Part shown: positions 50,086-58,068 of the stretch, piece by piece | How the letters are laid out: each line of letters begins with the position of its first letter | How positions within the stretch are numbered: the first letter of the stretch is position 1 | Origin: Demequina phytophila | Lineage (GTDB): Bacteria > Actinomycetota > Actinomycetes > Actinomycetales > Demequinaceae | Direction of reading: 5' to 3' | DNA length: 64,000 nt | NCBI RefSeq assembly: GCF_000971135.1 | Contig: NZ_BBLW01000006.1 | Location: forward strand, 1 to 64,000 | Translations under genes and position numbers: made by a program | Notes under the pieces: generated by a model | Seen by the model: only the letters and a program-made list of their open reading frames with translations | Told to the model about the DNA's origin: nothing | The model's database searches: none

Positions 50086-51186
50086 ATGGGCCTCGTGGCT
50101 CAGAGTATCCAAGAGCAGGTACTTCAAGCATTTTCGCACCACTCGATCGGTGCGCCCCAGGTGTTCGAGCCCGACCAGTACACGAAGGGCAGCGCGACGC
50201 GGGAACCATGCGATCTGGTCTGGACTGGCCGCGACGTCATCTTCTTGTTTACGATGCGAGATTCGACGCGCAGTTTCGAGAAATCCAATGACCACAATCT
50301 CCGCCAACTCGATGGATGGATGCGCGTCTGGAGCGACTCGCTCCGGCTTCTCGGCTCGAATGAATGGCGGACCTTCAACTTCGCCCCAACAGACTTTCGC
50401 CGAGTCGTACTCGTTTCCGTTGTTGGGGGTGCGAACGCAGGTGCGGAAGCAATCGTCGTGCCACCGTCACAGCGCCGACTCGCGTCAGGAGCGGTGACCT
50501 CGATTCGCGCCACCGTGCCGGACTCGGGACTTATCAAGCTAGCAAGGCGCGGCGGCACAGCGCTGGACCTGCTCGCAATTATCGATGCCGTCCGTGCATC
50601 AGGACGTCGATGGGCGGCGCACGAGTTTGAGGACGCTATCGAGCGCGCGCATACGTCTGCGTTTGCCATCGCCGAGGCATCCGCGCCGAGGCCGCCGGAC
50701 TATGACCTCTACCTCAGCATGCTCGAGCAAATTGCGCGCGGGCTCCGCACGCAGCGGCTCACGACGAATGGTTCAGATCTTGATGTCGCCCACGGGCTCG
50801 CAGCGTTAGGAGACATCAATTGGCAGCAGACCGCGCGGCTCGCACTCTCCGCGACCGAGGTGTATCGAATGGTTCGCGATGTTCCGCAAGGCGAATACGG
50901 CCCCATGCTAGGAATCGTCGAGCAGAAGTTGCCGCCCTATCGGTTCCTGCTCGGAGCGTTTGATCTCGGCAAGCGCGAGGCGTCGGAGGCCTTCAGCCAG
51001 GCGATTATCGACACCGTCAACCGCGTCCGCACCGAGACACCCGAAACCCCCGCGATCGCCCTTACCTGGGGGATGACCGGCAGGCCCGTCGTCGCATTTG
51101 ACACGAGCATGATCATCGCGGAAGCCCAGACCTCGCGGTCCAACGCCTTGCGCTACGTAGTCGCAATCGAACACGCCGCAACCTAG
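50086..51186 (+). CDS. Hypothetical protein, possibly a degenerate nuclease; transferred
   Basis: I do not recognise this 366-residue protein. Its codons use A and T at third positions far more than all neighbours, it has no dispersed-motif copy, and it stands alone, so recent transfer is likely. The N-terminal segment REPCDLVWTGRDVIFLFTMR resembles the E-x-C-D ... F-x-x-K strand pair of PD-(D/E)XK-type nuclease-like proteins, but the Lys is replaced. The rest is helical without known motifs. A defence role is possible but unproven. Confidence 0.65.
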   Translation: MGLVAQSIQEQVLQAFSHHSIGAPQVFEPDQYTKGSATREPCDLVWTGRDVIFLFTMRDSTRSFEKSNDHNLRQLDGWMRVWSDSLRLLGSNEWRTFNFAPTDFRRVVLVSVVGGANAGAEAIVVPPSQRRLASGAVTSIRATVPDSGLIKLARRGGTALDLLAIIDAVRASGRRWAAHEFEDAIERAHTSAFAIAEASAPRPPDYDLYLSMLEQIARGLRTQRLTTNGSDLDVAHGLAALGDINWQQTARLALSATEVYRMVRDVPQGEYGPMLGIVEQKLPPYRFLLGAFDLGKREASEAFSQAIIDTVNRVRTETPETPAIALTWGMTGRPVVAFDTSMIIAEAQTSRSNALRYVVAIEHAAT

Positions 51187-51262
51187 CCATCCTGGTGTCA
51201 GGTGCGGGCTACGCCCTGTTGCCGGACAACCTCGCCGAGCACACAGGTCGGGGGCGCGCGAG

Positions 51263-51292
51263 TTGCGCAATCTCCCGCCGTCCCCCTACAGT
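51263..51292 (+). promoter_or_regulatory. Putative metY promoter
   Basis: TTGCGC (51263-51268) and TACAGT (51287-51292) are spaced by 18 bp and resemble -35 and -10 boxes of the housekeeping sigma factor. Transcription from here would give a leader of about 235 nt before metY. Assigned by eye only. Confidence 0.4.
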
Positions 51293-51532
51293 CACACCCA
51301 TGTTCCGTCGAATGTGCCGCTGACCAGCGCACGTTCGGCGTGCCCCCGCACGGGGGCTGCCTGCGAGTGAGGCCTTGAGAGCCCCCGCAGCACTCACCGC
51401 GCGTGTCGCACCGCATCCCTGAGGGCTGCGGGCGGTCGGCGCGCTTGCACGCCCGACGGCCGGTGCCACCCGACTCCGGGATGCGGATCCGAGTCCCACC
51501 AACGACAAAGATCCAGACACCCAGGAGCCATC
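51293..51532 (+). promoter_or_regulatory. Long structured leader before metY
   Basis: The 240-nt stretch contains several GC hairpins, including GCCCCCG facing CGGGGGC near 51343 and a GTGAG/CTCAC pair around 51370-51400, and no open frame. Leaders of this size before methionine genes are often S-adenosylmethionine riboswitches, but I could not match the SAM-I or SAM-IV core, so it stays unassigned. Confidence 0.4.
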
Positions 51533-52885
51533 ATGACCAACCCCGCCTACGCCTTCGAGACCCTCCAGATCCACGCCGGCCAGACCCCCGACGCGGAGAC
51601 CGGCGCCCGCGCCCTCCCCATCTACCAGACCACGTCCTTCGTCTTCGAGGACACCCACCAGGCCGCGGCCCGCTTCGCGCTCGGCGAGCTCGGCCCGATC
51701 TACACCCGCCTGGGCAACCCCACCACCGAGGCCGTCGAGAACCGCATCGCCGCGCTCGAGGGCGGCGTCGGCGCCCTCCTCGTCGCATCCGGATCCGCCG
51801 CGAACACCCTCGCGATCCAGAACCTCGCGCAGGCCGGCGACCACATCGTCGCTAGCCCCTCCCTCTACGGCGGCTCGTACAACCTGTTCCAGCACACGCT
51901 CCCCCGCTTCGGCATCGAGGTCACCTTCGTCGACAACCCCGACGACCCCGCCGCCTGGGCCCGAGCAATCAAGCCCAATACCAAGGCCTTCTTCGGCGAG
52001 TCCATCTCCAACCCCAAGCAGGACCTCCTCGACATCGAGGCCGTCGCCGCAGTAGCCCACGGACACGGCATCCCCCTCATCGTCGACAACACCGTCGCCA
52101 GCCCGTACCTCATCAACCCCATCGCCTGGGGCGCGGACATCGTCACCCACTCCGCCACCAAGTACCTGGGCGGGCATGGCACCGCGATCGGCGGCGTGAT
52201 CGTCGACGCGGGCACGTTCGACTACGCGCAGCACCCTGACCGCTTCCCCGCCTTCAACTCCCCCGACCCGAGCTACAACGGCCTCGTCTACGCCCGCGAC
52301 CTCGGCGTCGACAGCCCCCTGGGCGCCAACCTCGCCTACATCCTCAAGGCCCGCGTCCAGCTGCTGCGCGACACAGGTGCGTCGATCAGCCCGTTCAACG
52401 CGTTCCTCATCGCCCAGGGCATCGAGACCCTCAGCCTCCGCGTCGAGCGCCACGTCGAGAACGCGAAGAAGGTCGCCGACTTCCTCGAGGGCCACCCCCA
52501 GGTCGAGTCCGTCGCCTACAGCGGCCTGAGCAGCAGCCCGTGGCACCACCTCCAGCGCAAGTACGCCCCCAAGGGCGGCGGCGCGGTCCTCGCCTTCGAC
52601 ATTCGCGGCGGCAAGGAGGCGGGCCAGGCGTTCGTCGACGCGCTCGAGCTGCACTCCCTGGTGGCGAACATCGGCGACGTCCGCTCGCTCGCCATCCACC
52701 CCGCCACCACCACGCATTCGCAGCTCACGGAGTCGCAGCAGCGCGACGCCGGCGTCACCCCCGGCCTGGTCCGCCTCTCGGTGGGCATCGAGCACATCGA
52801 TGACATCCTGGGCGACCTCGGCACCGGCTTCGAGGCCGCGGCGGCCACGGCCGCCACGCGGGACGATGCGGCGGTCGCCTCGTGA
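51533..52885 (+). CDS. metY: O-acetylhomoserine sulfhydrylase
   Basis: The 450-residue PLP enzyme makes homocysteine from O-acetylhomoserine and sulfide. The PLP Lys is in HSATKYLGGHGTAIGG; PIYQTTSFVF, YTRLGNPTTEAVE and SGSAANTLAI are typical of MetY. An AGGAGCC site precedes the ATG. It overlaps metX copy 2 by 4 bp. The last residues TRDDAAVAS come from a dispersed-motif copy (52861). Confidence 0.95.
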   Translation: MTNPAYAFETLQIHAGQTPDAETGARALPIYQTTSFVFEDTHQAAARFALGELGPIYTRLGNPTTEAVENRIAALEGGVGALLVASGSAANTLAIQNLAQAGDHIVASPSLYGGSYNLFQHTLPRFGIEVTFVDNPDDPAAWARAIKPNTKAFFGESISNPKQDLLDIEAVAAVAHGHGIPLIVDNTVASPYLINPIAWGADIVTHSATKYLGGHGTAIGGVIVDAGTFDYAQHPDRFPAFNSPDPSYNGLVYARDLGVDSPLGANLAYILKARVQLLRDTGASISPFNAFLIAQGIETLSLRVERHVENAKKVADFLEGHPQVESVAYSGLSSSPWHHLQRKYAPKGGGAVLAFDIRGGKEAGQAFVDALELHSLVANIGDVRSLAIHPATTTHSQLTESQQRDAGVTPGLVRLSVGIEHIDDILGDLGTGFEAAAATAATRDDAAVAS

Positions 52886-54084
52886 GCGACCACGTCGAGA
52901 CCACCTGGGATCCGGTGGGCCGGACGCCGAAGCCGATCCCGGCATCGTCCGCCTGGCGCCCGGGCGACCACCCCGGGAACCGGAGGTTCGTGGACCTGGG
53001 GTGGCTGCCGCTCGAGGCGGACCCGCGCGGCGGCATCGACGTCACGCTCGCGTACGAGACGTGGGGCACCCTCAACGCCGACGGCACCAACGCCATTTAC
53101 GTGGCGCACGCCTTCACGGGCGACAGCCACGTCGCGGGCGAGCGCGAAGAGGGCCATCTCACGGGCGGCTGGTGGAACGGGCTCGTCGGGCCGGGCAAGC
53201 CGATCGACACGAACCGGTACTTCGTGGTGAGCGCGAACGTGCTGGGTGGATGCCAGGGCTCCACGGGGCCCGCGCACCCGCACCCGGAGGACGGGCGGCC
53301 GTGGGGCTCGCAGTTCCCGTACGTCACGCTGCACGACATGGTGGTCGCCGAGGCCCGCCTCGCCGACCACCTCGGGATCGACGCGTGGGCGCTCGTGATC
53401 GGGCCGTCGATGGGCGGGATGCGTGCGGTCGAGTGGGCGGCGAGCTTCCCGGAGCGGGTACGCGCGATCGGGGCGATCGGCGCGACGGCCGCCACCACCG
53501 CGGACCAGATCGCGTGGCACGCGACGCAGGGCGCGGCCATCCGGCTGGACCCGCACTTCCGCGACGGCGACTACTACGACGCCGCGCCGGGCGAGGGCCC
53601 GCACACGGGGCTCGGGATCGCGCGGGCGATCGCGCACACCACCTACCGTTCGGGGCCGGAGCTCAACGCGCGGTTCGGCCGGGACGCGCAGGACGGCGAC
53701 GTGCTGCGGCCGGAGGGGATCTTCGCTGTGGAGTCCTACCTGGACCATCACGCGGACAAGCTCGCGCGCCGCTTCGACGCGAACACGTACCTGCGGCTGC
53801 TGCACGCGATCAACACGCACGACGTGGGCCGCGGACGCGGCGGCGTCGAGGCCGCGCTCGCGCGCTACGACGGCGAGGCTTTGGTGGTCGCGATCGACTC
53901 CGACCGGCTCTACCCGCTCGCCGACTCGGAGCGGCTCGCGGCGGCGCTCCCCCGCTGCGAGGGCGTCACGCTGCTCCACTCGGAGGTGGGGCACGACGGC
54001 TTCCTGGTCGAGGGATCAGGGTTGGACGATGCGGTGCGCGTCATCCTCGCGAAGGTAGAGGAGGGCGTGAGGGTGGGCCGATAG
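52882..54084 (+). CDS. metX: Homoserine O-acetyltransferase, copy 2
   Basis: The 400-residue enzyme supplies the substrate of MetY and is coupled to it (GTGA overlap). Catalytic residues are in GPSMGGMRAVEW, DSDRLYP and GHDGFLVE. It aligns end to end with copy 1 at 44200, including the leader IPASSAWRPGDHPG against IPASAAWREGDHPG; the extra Ser here comes from a dispersed-motif copy (52942). A second copy encodes LDDAVRVI near the end. Confidence 0.94.
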   Translation: MSDHVETTWDPVGRTPKPIPASSAWRPGDHPGNRRFVDLGWLPLEADPRGGIDVTLAYETWGTLNADGTNAIYVAHAFTGDSHVAGEREEGHLTGGWWNGLVGPGKPIDTNRYFVVSANVLGGCQGSTGPAHPHPEDGRPWGSQFPYVTLHDMVVAEARLADHLGIDAWALVIGPSMGGMRAVEWAASFPERVRAIGAIGATAATTADQIAWHATQGAAIRLDPHFRDGDYYDAAPGEGPHTGLGIARAIAHTTYRSGPELNARFGRDAQDGDVLRPEGIFAVESYLDHHADKLARRFDANTYLRLLHAINTHDVGRGRGGVEAALARYDGEALVVAIDSDRLYPLADSERLAAALPRCEGVTLLHSEVGHDGFLVEGSGLDDAVRVILAKVEEGVRVGR

Positions 54085-54096
54085 CCGCCGGGGGTG

Positions 54097-54128
54097 GCGC
54101 GGCTCCCGTCGCGGGACGAGAGCCGCGC
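54097..54128. terminator. Bidirectional hairpin after metX copy 2
   Basis: GCGCGGCTC (54097-54105) pairs with GAGCCGCGC (54120-54128), 9 bp perfect, with a 14-nt loop, between the converging metX and surface-protein genes. Confidence 0.7.
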
Positions 54129-54133
54129 GGCCG

Positions 54134-55144
54134 TCAGCGAGTCTGCGTGCCGTTGGAGATGAGGTTGACTCCGCCCGACTTCGCCGTGAGCGTGTAGTCG
54201 ACCTTGGTCGCCTTCGCGACATCGGTCTTCACCGCGAACTTGAGGTTCGTCGTGGACCGGTGATCGTTGTCGAGCGGACCCGTGTAGTGGTACTTGACCA
54301 CCCAGTAGTCGCCAACGAGGACGCCGACCTGGTCCGCGACCCAGCCCGCTCCAATGCCCGAGGCGAAAGACTTGTTCGAGCTGTAGGGCATGACGGCGCC
54401 GTCGGATTCGGCATACGGGATGCGGAACTCGACCACGAGGTCGGTGATCGCGGGACCCACCGGCCAGTAGGGACCGGTCCATGCCTGGGACACGTCGAAC
54501 ATCCACGCGTCGACCTTGGGCTTGTTGTCGTACCACTCCTGGAATCGGATGGCCGACCCGTTGGCGAAGCTGGCCGAGTTGGCGGCAAGAGCAGCGCTTT
54601 GGACCGTCGTGGTCGCTGGTAGCACAGTGGATCCTGCGGACGACCCCCGGCCGGTTGCCGAGACGGAGGCCGCAGAGAGATCGCTGGTCTTCGGCACGGT
54701 GACCGTCAGCGCGTTCGTGCTGGGCGAGCTCGACGAGACTCCGGCGAGCTGCCAGGCGAACGTGAAGACGGTGTTGGATCCATCCGCGGCCTTGCCCGAG
54801 TACCCCCAACCCGCGCCGGACGCGATGGTGGGAGCAGCGCCGGTCACGCGCGCTGTCGGCAGCGAGAACTCGAGGGTGACGCCGCTCACGGGCGCTCCAG
54901 CGCCGGACGTGGTCGAACCGCCGTACACGACCGTGCCCTCCACCACGAAGTCGTTGGCATTGATCGCGGCTTTCACTCCGGCGAGCGCGAGGGTGCTCGC
55001 GGGCAATTCCTCCTCACCGGTCGAGGCAGCGGCCGGCGGCGAGGCCGTCGCGACCAGGATGGCGGGCGTGGTCCATGCGATGCCTTGGATGACGCGGCGG
55101 CGTGACAGGGCGCCGGAGGGCGCGCTGGTGTGCTCGATGGTCAT
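54134..55144 (-). CDS. Tat-exported surface protein 1
   Basis: The 336-residue protein begins with a twin-arginine-type signal, SRRRVIQGIAW, and a hydrophobic stretch ending PPAAA. The mature part is Ser/Thr/Ala-rich and beta-rich, with two similar halves of strand repeats and no catalytic motif. Its signal region matches that of the gene at 55272, suggesting common ancestry. Function unknown; a cell-surface structural role is the simplest guess. Confidence 0.75.
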   Translation of the reverse strand: MTIEHTSAPSGALSRRRVIQGIAWTTPAILVATASPPAAASTGEEELPASTLALAGVKAAINANDFVVEGTVVYGGSTTSGAGAPVSGVTLEFSLPTARVTGAAPTIASGAGWGYSGKAADGSNTVFTFAWQLAGVSSSSPSTNALTVTVPKTSDLSAASVSATGRGSSAGSTVLPATTTVQSAALAANSASFANGSAIRFQEWYDNKPKVDAWMFDVSQAWTGPYWPVGPAITDLVVEFRIPYAESDGAVMPYSSNKSFASGIGAGWVADQVGVLVGDYWVVKYHYTGPLDNDHRSTTNLKFAVKTDVAKATKVDYTLTAKSGGVNLISNGTQTR

Positions 55145-55271
55145 GGGGGGCGACCTGTCTTCCTCAACGGGGCGGTACCCCTCAGCGAGTACCGCGGAAG
55201 GTCAGATTACAGTGTCATTCCTGCGCCTCGAAGCACTCGCACGTGCCAACGCGCCGCAACCAACGCACCAC

Positions 55272-56183
55272 CTAGGCGGTGAAGTCGCCGCCTATCGTGA
55301 CCGAACGCTCGAGCGTCGAGCCGTTCGGCACGCCCGTCAGCACCACGACGACATCATCGGCATCAGCGATCGCCACGTGCCCGGTGAAGTTGAGAGTGAT
55401 GGACCCCGAGACTGTGCCGGACGCCTTGAGCGTCGTCGTGTGGACCTTGTTGCTGTCCTTGGAGTCGGAGATCTGGGTGTAGTTCGCAGCGGCAACCGAC
55501 GCGTTGCCGTTGTTGGCGGCCTTCCACGTCACCACAAGCTGCGAGTTCGCGGCCAAAGTGACATCCGCCGGGAGCGTGATCTTCAAGGAGTTCTGCGTGA
55601 ACGACTTCGTCGAAAGGTTGAGGACGTTGGGGTCGCCAGCACGCGTCAGCGGCTTCTGGGCGAAGTTGACCGTTGCCCCCTCCGCAGTAGCCGTGGCGCC
55701 CGACTTCGCCGACCCTGTGAGCGTCGCCGTCACCGGATAGGGAGTGTCACCAGCGGGCGCGAAAACCGCGGTCAGCGCCAGCGACGGAGTCGCCGGTGCG
55801 ATCGCAGCCGCATACGTGGCCGTGTAGAGCCAATTGGTGCCGGAATCGACCGGTCCCGAGAGCACCCAGCCGTTCAGGGTCGAACTCACGAGCGCACCCA
55901 CCTTTGCCTTCGGCAGGGTGATGAACACCTCCACGCTGCTCAGAGACTGGCCGGTCGTCGGCGCTTCGTTTGCCGCGATGAGAGTGAGCGCGCTGTTCAC
56001 CGTCGACGACGCCTCGAACTTTGAACCGGTGAACGTGGGGACACCCAACTCGGGTGAGTTGTTGGCGCCTGCAGGCGCCGACGTCGCCAACAACACCGCG
56101 GGCGTCGCCCACGCGGCCCCCTGCACAATGCGGCGCCGTGAAACACCAGCCGCGTGGTAAGTGTTGGTCGACTCGACAGTCAT
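55272..56183 (-). CDS. Tat-exported surface protein 2
   Basis: The 303-residue protein has the signal VSRRRIVQGAAW followed by a hydrophobic core ending PAGA. The mature part is a Thr/Ser/Ala/Val-rich beta protein ending TIGGDFTA. The ATG at 56183 has a GAGGGG site; an ATG 7 codons upstream is less well placed. GC content is a little lower than in the core genes. It lies 127 bp upstream of surface protein 1 on the same strand. Confidence 0.75.
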   Translation of the reverse strand: MTVESTNTYHAAGVSRRRIVQGAAWATPAVLLATSAPAGANNSPELGVPTFTGSKFEASSTVNSALTLIAANEAPTTGQSLSSVEVFITLPKAKVGALVSSTLNGWVLSGPVDSGTNWLYTATYAAAIAPATPSLALTAVFAPAGDTPYPVTATLTGSAKSGATATAEGATVNFAQKPLTRAGDPNVLNLSTKSFTQNSLKITLPADVTLAANSQLVVTWKAANNGNASVAAANYTQISDSKDSNKVHTTTLKASGTVSGSITLNFTGHVAIADADDVVVVLTGVPNGSTLERSVTIGGDFTA

Positions 56184-56300
56184 GAAGTACCCCTCAGCAA
56201 TCATGAAGGCGCCCCTCAGTGGACGCGTTTGCCCTGAGGGTAGCGGCACTCGCCGCCATTGACCACAGAGTTCACACGGAAGTTACTCAACGCGCAGGAT

Positions 56301-56450
56301 TCATGCGGCGTTCATCGCGGCGTAGGTGAGCATCACCACCACCACCGCAATCGAGGCGATGATCGCCCAGCCCGGCATCCCGCCGTGCTCGCGCAGCAGC
56401 CAATTGCGGTGCCCCATCGGCGTATAGGAGCGATGACGCCGTCTTGCCAT
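56301..56450 (-). CDS. 49-residue single-pass membrane peptide
   Basis: An ATG at 56450, preceded by a GGGG-rich site, opens a 49-codon frame. It has a basic, His/Arg-rich start (MARRRHRSYTPMG), a GGMPGW turn and one hydrophobic helix (about residues 28-47) that ends the protein. It lies 75 bp after the first PqqD-like gene on the same strand and is the last member of that run. It could be a small membrane subunit or, speculatively, a peptide substrate of the PqqD/kinase proteins. Confidence 0.6.
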   Translation of the reverse strand: MARRRHRSYTPMGHRNWLLREHGGMPGWAIIASIAVVVVMLTYAAMNAA

Positions 56451-56525
56451 GAGTGACCCCCCAGTGACCCAAACGCTGTTATGGAGGCTAGCGAGGGTCT
56501 GGCGATCTGTGAAGAGGCGCGCTGG

Positions 56526-56804
56526 TCAGTCTGCAGAGACAAGCCACAACTCCACGAGCGCTGCCACAAACGCCTCGACGTCAGCCGCGATCGTGTCGGC
56601 CTCAACGCCATACGCCTCGGCAACGTCGACCACAATCGCTTCCAAGTCCCGCATCCCATCGATCCGCACCCAGATCTCCAATGAAGAACCCTCGAAAAGG
56701 TGCGGCACCTGCTGCGACTCAATGCGTGCGAGGTTCAGTACCACGGCATAGTCATCGTGGACCACCTCGGCAATCCCTGGCGCCCGGGTGAGCGTGCCGG
56801 TCAT
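56526..56804 (-). CDS. PqqD-like protein 1
   Basis: The 92-residue protein fits the PqqD fold: an N-terminal strand pair (VVHDDYAVVLNLA), a turn, and a helical C-terminal half with AEAYGVEADTIAADVEAFVAALVELWLV, the usual C-terminal coiled-coil-like helix. PqqD proteins bind peptides as recognition elements in peptide-modifying systems. It overlaps the nucleotidyltransferase gene by 4 bp. Confidence 0.82.
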   Translation of the reverse strand: MTGTLTRAPGIAEVVHDDYAVVLNLARIESQQVPHLFEGSSLEIWVRIDGMRDLEAIVVDVAEAYGVEADTIAADVEAFVAALVELWLVSAD

Positions 56805-57754
56805 CGCGGGTCTCCGTCGAGAATCGACGCGTCGGTCACGCCGCGACGCGCCAGCACGCGGCCCCAGAGAGCGCGAGGTGTGGCGCGCACACCCCGGACG
56901 ATGCGCGCCCACCGCCCGCGGATCGCCGCGCCTCGGCCCGCGGGCACCTCGGGATGGACCCGTCGAAACTCGGACTCGCGTGGCCACATCATGCGGACGA
57001 CCATGCCGGGCTTCGCGCGCCAGTTCGCGCGACTGATGAGGACCAGCCACTGAGCTGTCGTTTCACCACGACCGCCCACGCGCGCCCGCCATGCGTCAAG
57101 CGCGGGATCGGCGCCATGAGGCGTCACCGGAGGAAGCGCCACGCACAGACGGTCCAGCACTGGCCGCGCAGTGTCCGCCGCCCCACCCGTAATCGCAAGC
57201 GCCACCACATCCGCGCGAGCGATGTCATTGAGCCGAGGCAACACCTCATCCACCAGACGGCGGATCTCAGCGACGTGCCGCGGCGTCTGCGAGGGCGTCC
57301 TGAGCGCGTGGAGAGCCGCGATGAGGATCGCGCCGGAGCGGTCGACCATGTCGACCTCGACGTCCGCAAGCGCCAAGGGCTGTCGGCGCTGCCACAACTC
57401 GTCGAAGACGTGCTGCGGGGCAGCGAGAAATCCGGGGAACTGGACGTGCGCGTCGATGTCACACGGCCAGCCGTCGTGGATCAGTGTCACCGAGTGGATC
57501 GCCGTGGGGCCCATTCCGTCACCGGCCGGTCGCTCGTGCCAGCCGCACCCCCGAAGCGCGTCGACGTACGCGTCGAATCCGTCTGGAGACACCATCACGT
57601 CGGCGTCGGCGCTGACGCGTTCCGCTCGCAGGCCATGGGCTGCAGCGCTCGGCCCCTTGATGACCAGCGCGCGAATGCCCGCACGCCTCGCGACGTCGAC
57701 CGCGAGCGCGTGCGCGAGCGGCACGGCATCCGCGATCGCGAGCGCGGCGTTCAC
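56801..57754 (-). CDS. Nucleotidyltransferase-family protein (NTP_transf_5 type)
   Basis: The 317-residue protein shows the pol-beta-like core IKGPSAAAHG followed by SADADVMV, the acidic pair expected to hold metal, and a later acidic strand PCDIDAHVQF. Members of this family accompany HPr-kinase-like and PqqD-like proteins in peptide-modification and polysaccharide loci. The GTG start overlaps PqqD-like 2 by 4 bp. The C-terminal part is Arg/Trp-rich; a dispersed-motif copy (56896) encodes IVRG there. Confidence 0.82.
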   Translation of the reverse strand: MNAALAIADAVPLAHALAVDVARRAGIRALVIKGPSAAAHGLRAERVSADADVMVSPDGFDAYVDALRGCGWHERPAGDGMGPTAIHSVTLIHDGWPCDIDAHVQFPGFLAAPQHVFDELWQRRQPLALADVEVDMVDRSGAILIAALHALRTPSQTPRHVAEIRRLVDEVLPRLNDIARADVVALAITGGAADTARPVLDRLCVALPPVTPHGADPALDAWRARVGGRGETTAQWLVLISRANWRAKPGMVVRMMWPRESEFRRVHPEVPAGRGAAIRGRWARIVRGVRATPRALWGRVLARRGVTDASILDGDPR

Positions 57755-58068
57755 TCGGACGCGTCCACCGTCATCACGCCCCGCGAAACGAGCACCGTGA
57801 TGATGTCGCGAGCCATGTCGCCCGCGTCGATCCCCTCGGGTTCACCGAACTCCACCACCAGGCGGCGGCTCAGTTCGCCCACGGCGATTCCGCGGCGTGC
57901 TGCGAGCACGGCCTCGGTGGCAACAGGCGACAGGAGGGTGACGTCGTTGCCGGCCAGCACCAGCATCTCGCCGCCCCGCTCGAGGGCGTCGTCCCACGCG
58001 GACCGGACCACCGCCTCGTCCGGCAGCCGGTACGGATCCAAGGCCGAGTCCACGGCCACGTCGCTCAC
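57751..58068 (-). CDS. PqqD-like protein 2
   Basis: The 105-residue protein has a hydrophobic beta region (MLVLAGNDVTLLSPVATEAVLAARRG), the helical segment GELSRRLVVEFGEPEG and a final helix DMARDIITVLVSRGVMTV, matching PqqD-like recognition proteins. GTG start, 4-bp overlap with the kinase gene. It differs clearly from PqqD-like 1, so the two are not a recent duplication. Confidence 0.75.
   Translation of the reverse strand: MSDVAVDSALDPYRLPDEAVVRSAWDDALERGGEMLVLAGNDVTLLSPVATEAVLAARRGIAVGELSRRLVVEFGEPEGIDAGDMARDIITVLVSRGVMTVDASE

Noticed and set aside
51293-51532. SAM riboswitch before metY
   Set aside because: I could not find the conserved core segments of SAM-I or SAM-IV, so it is left as an unassigned leader.
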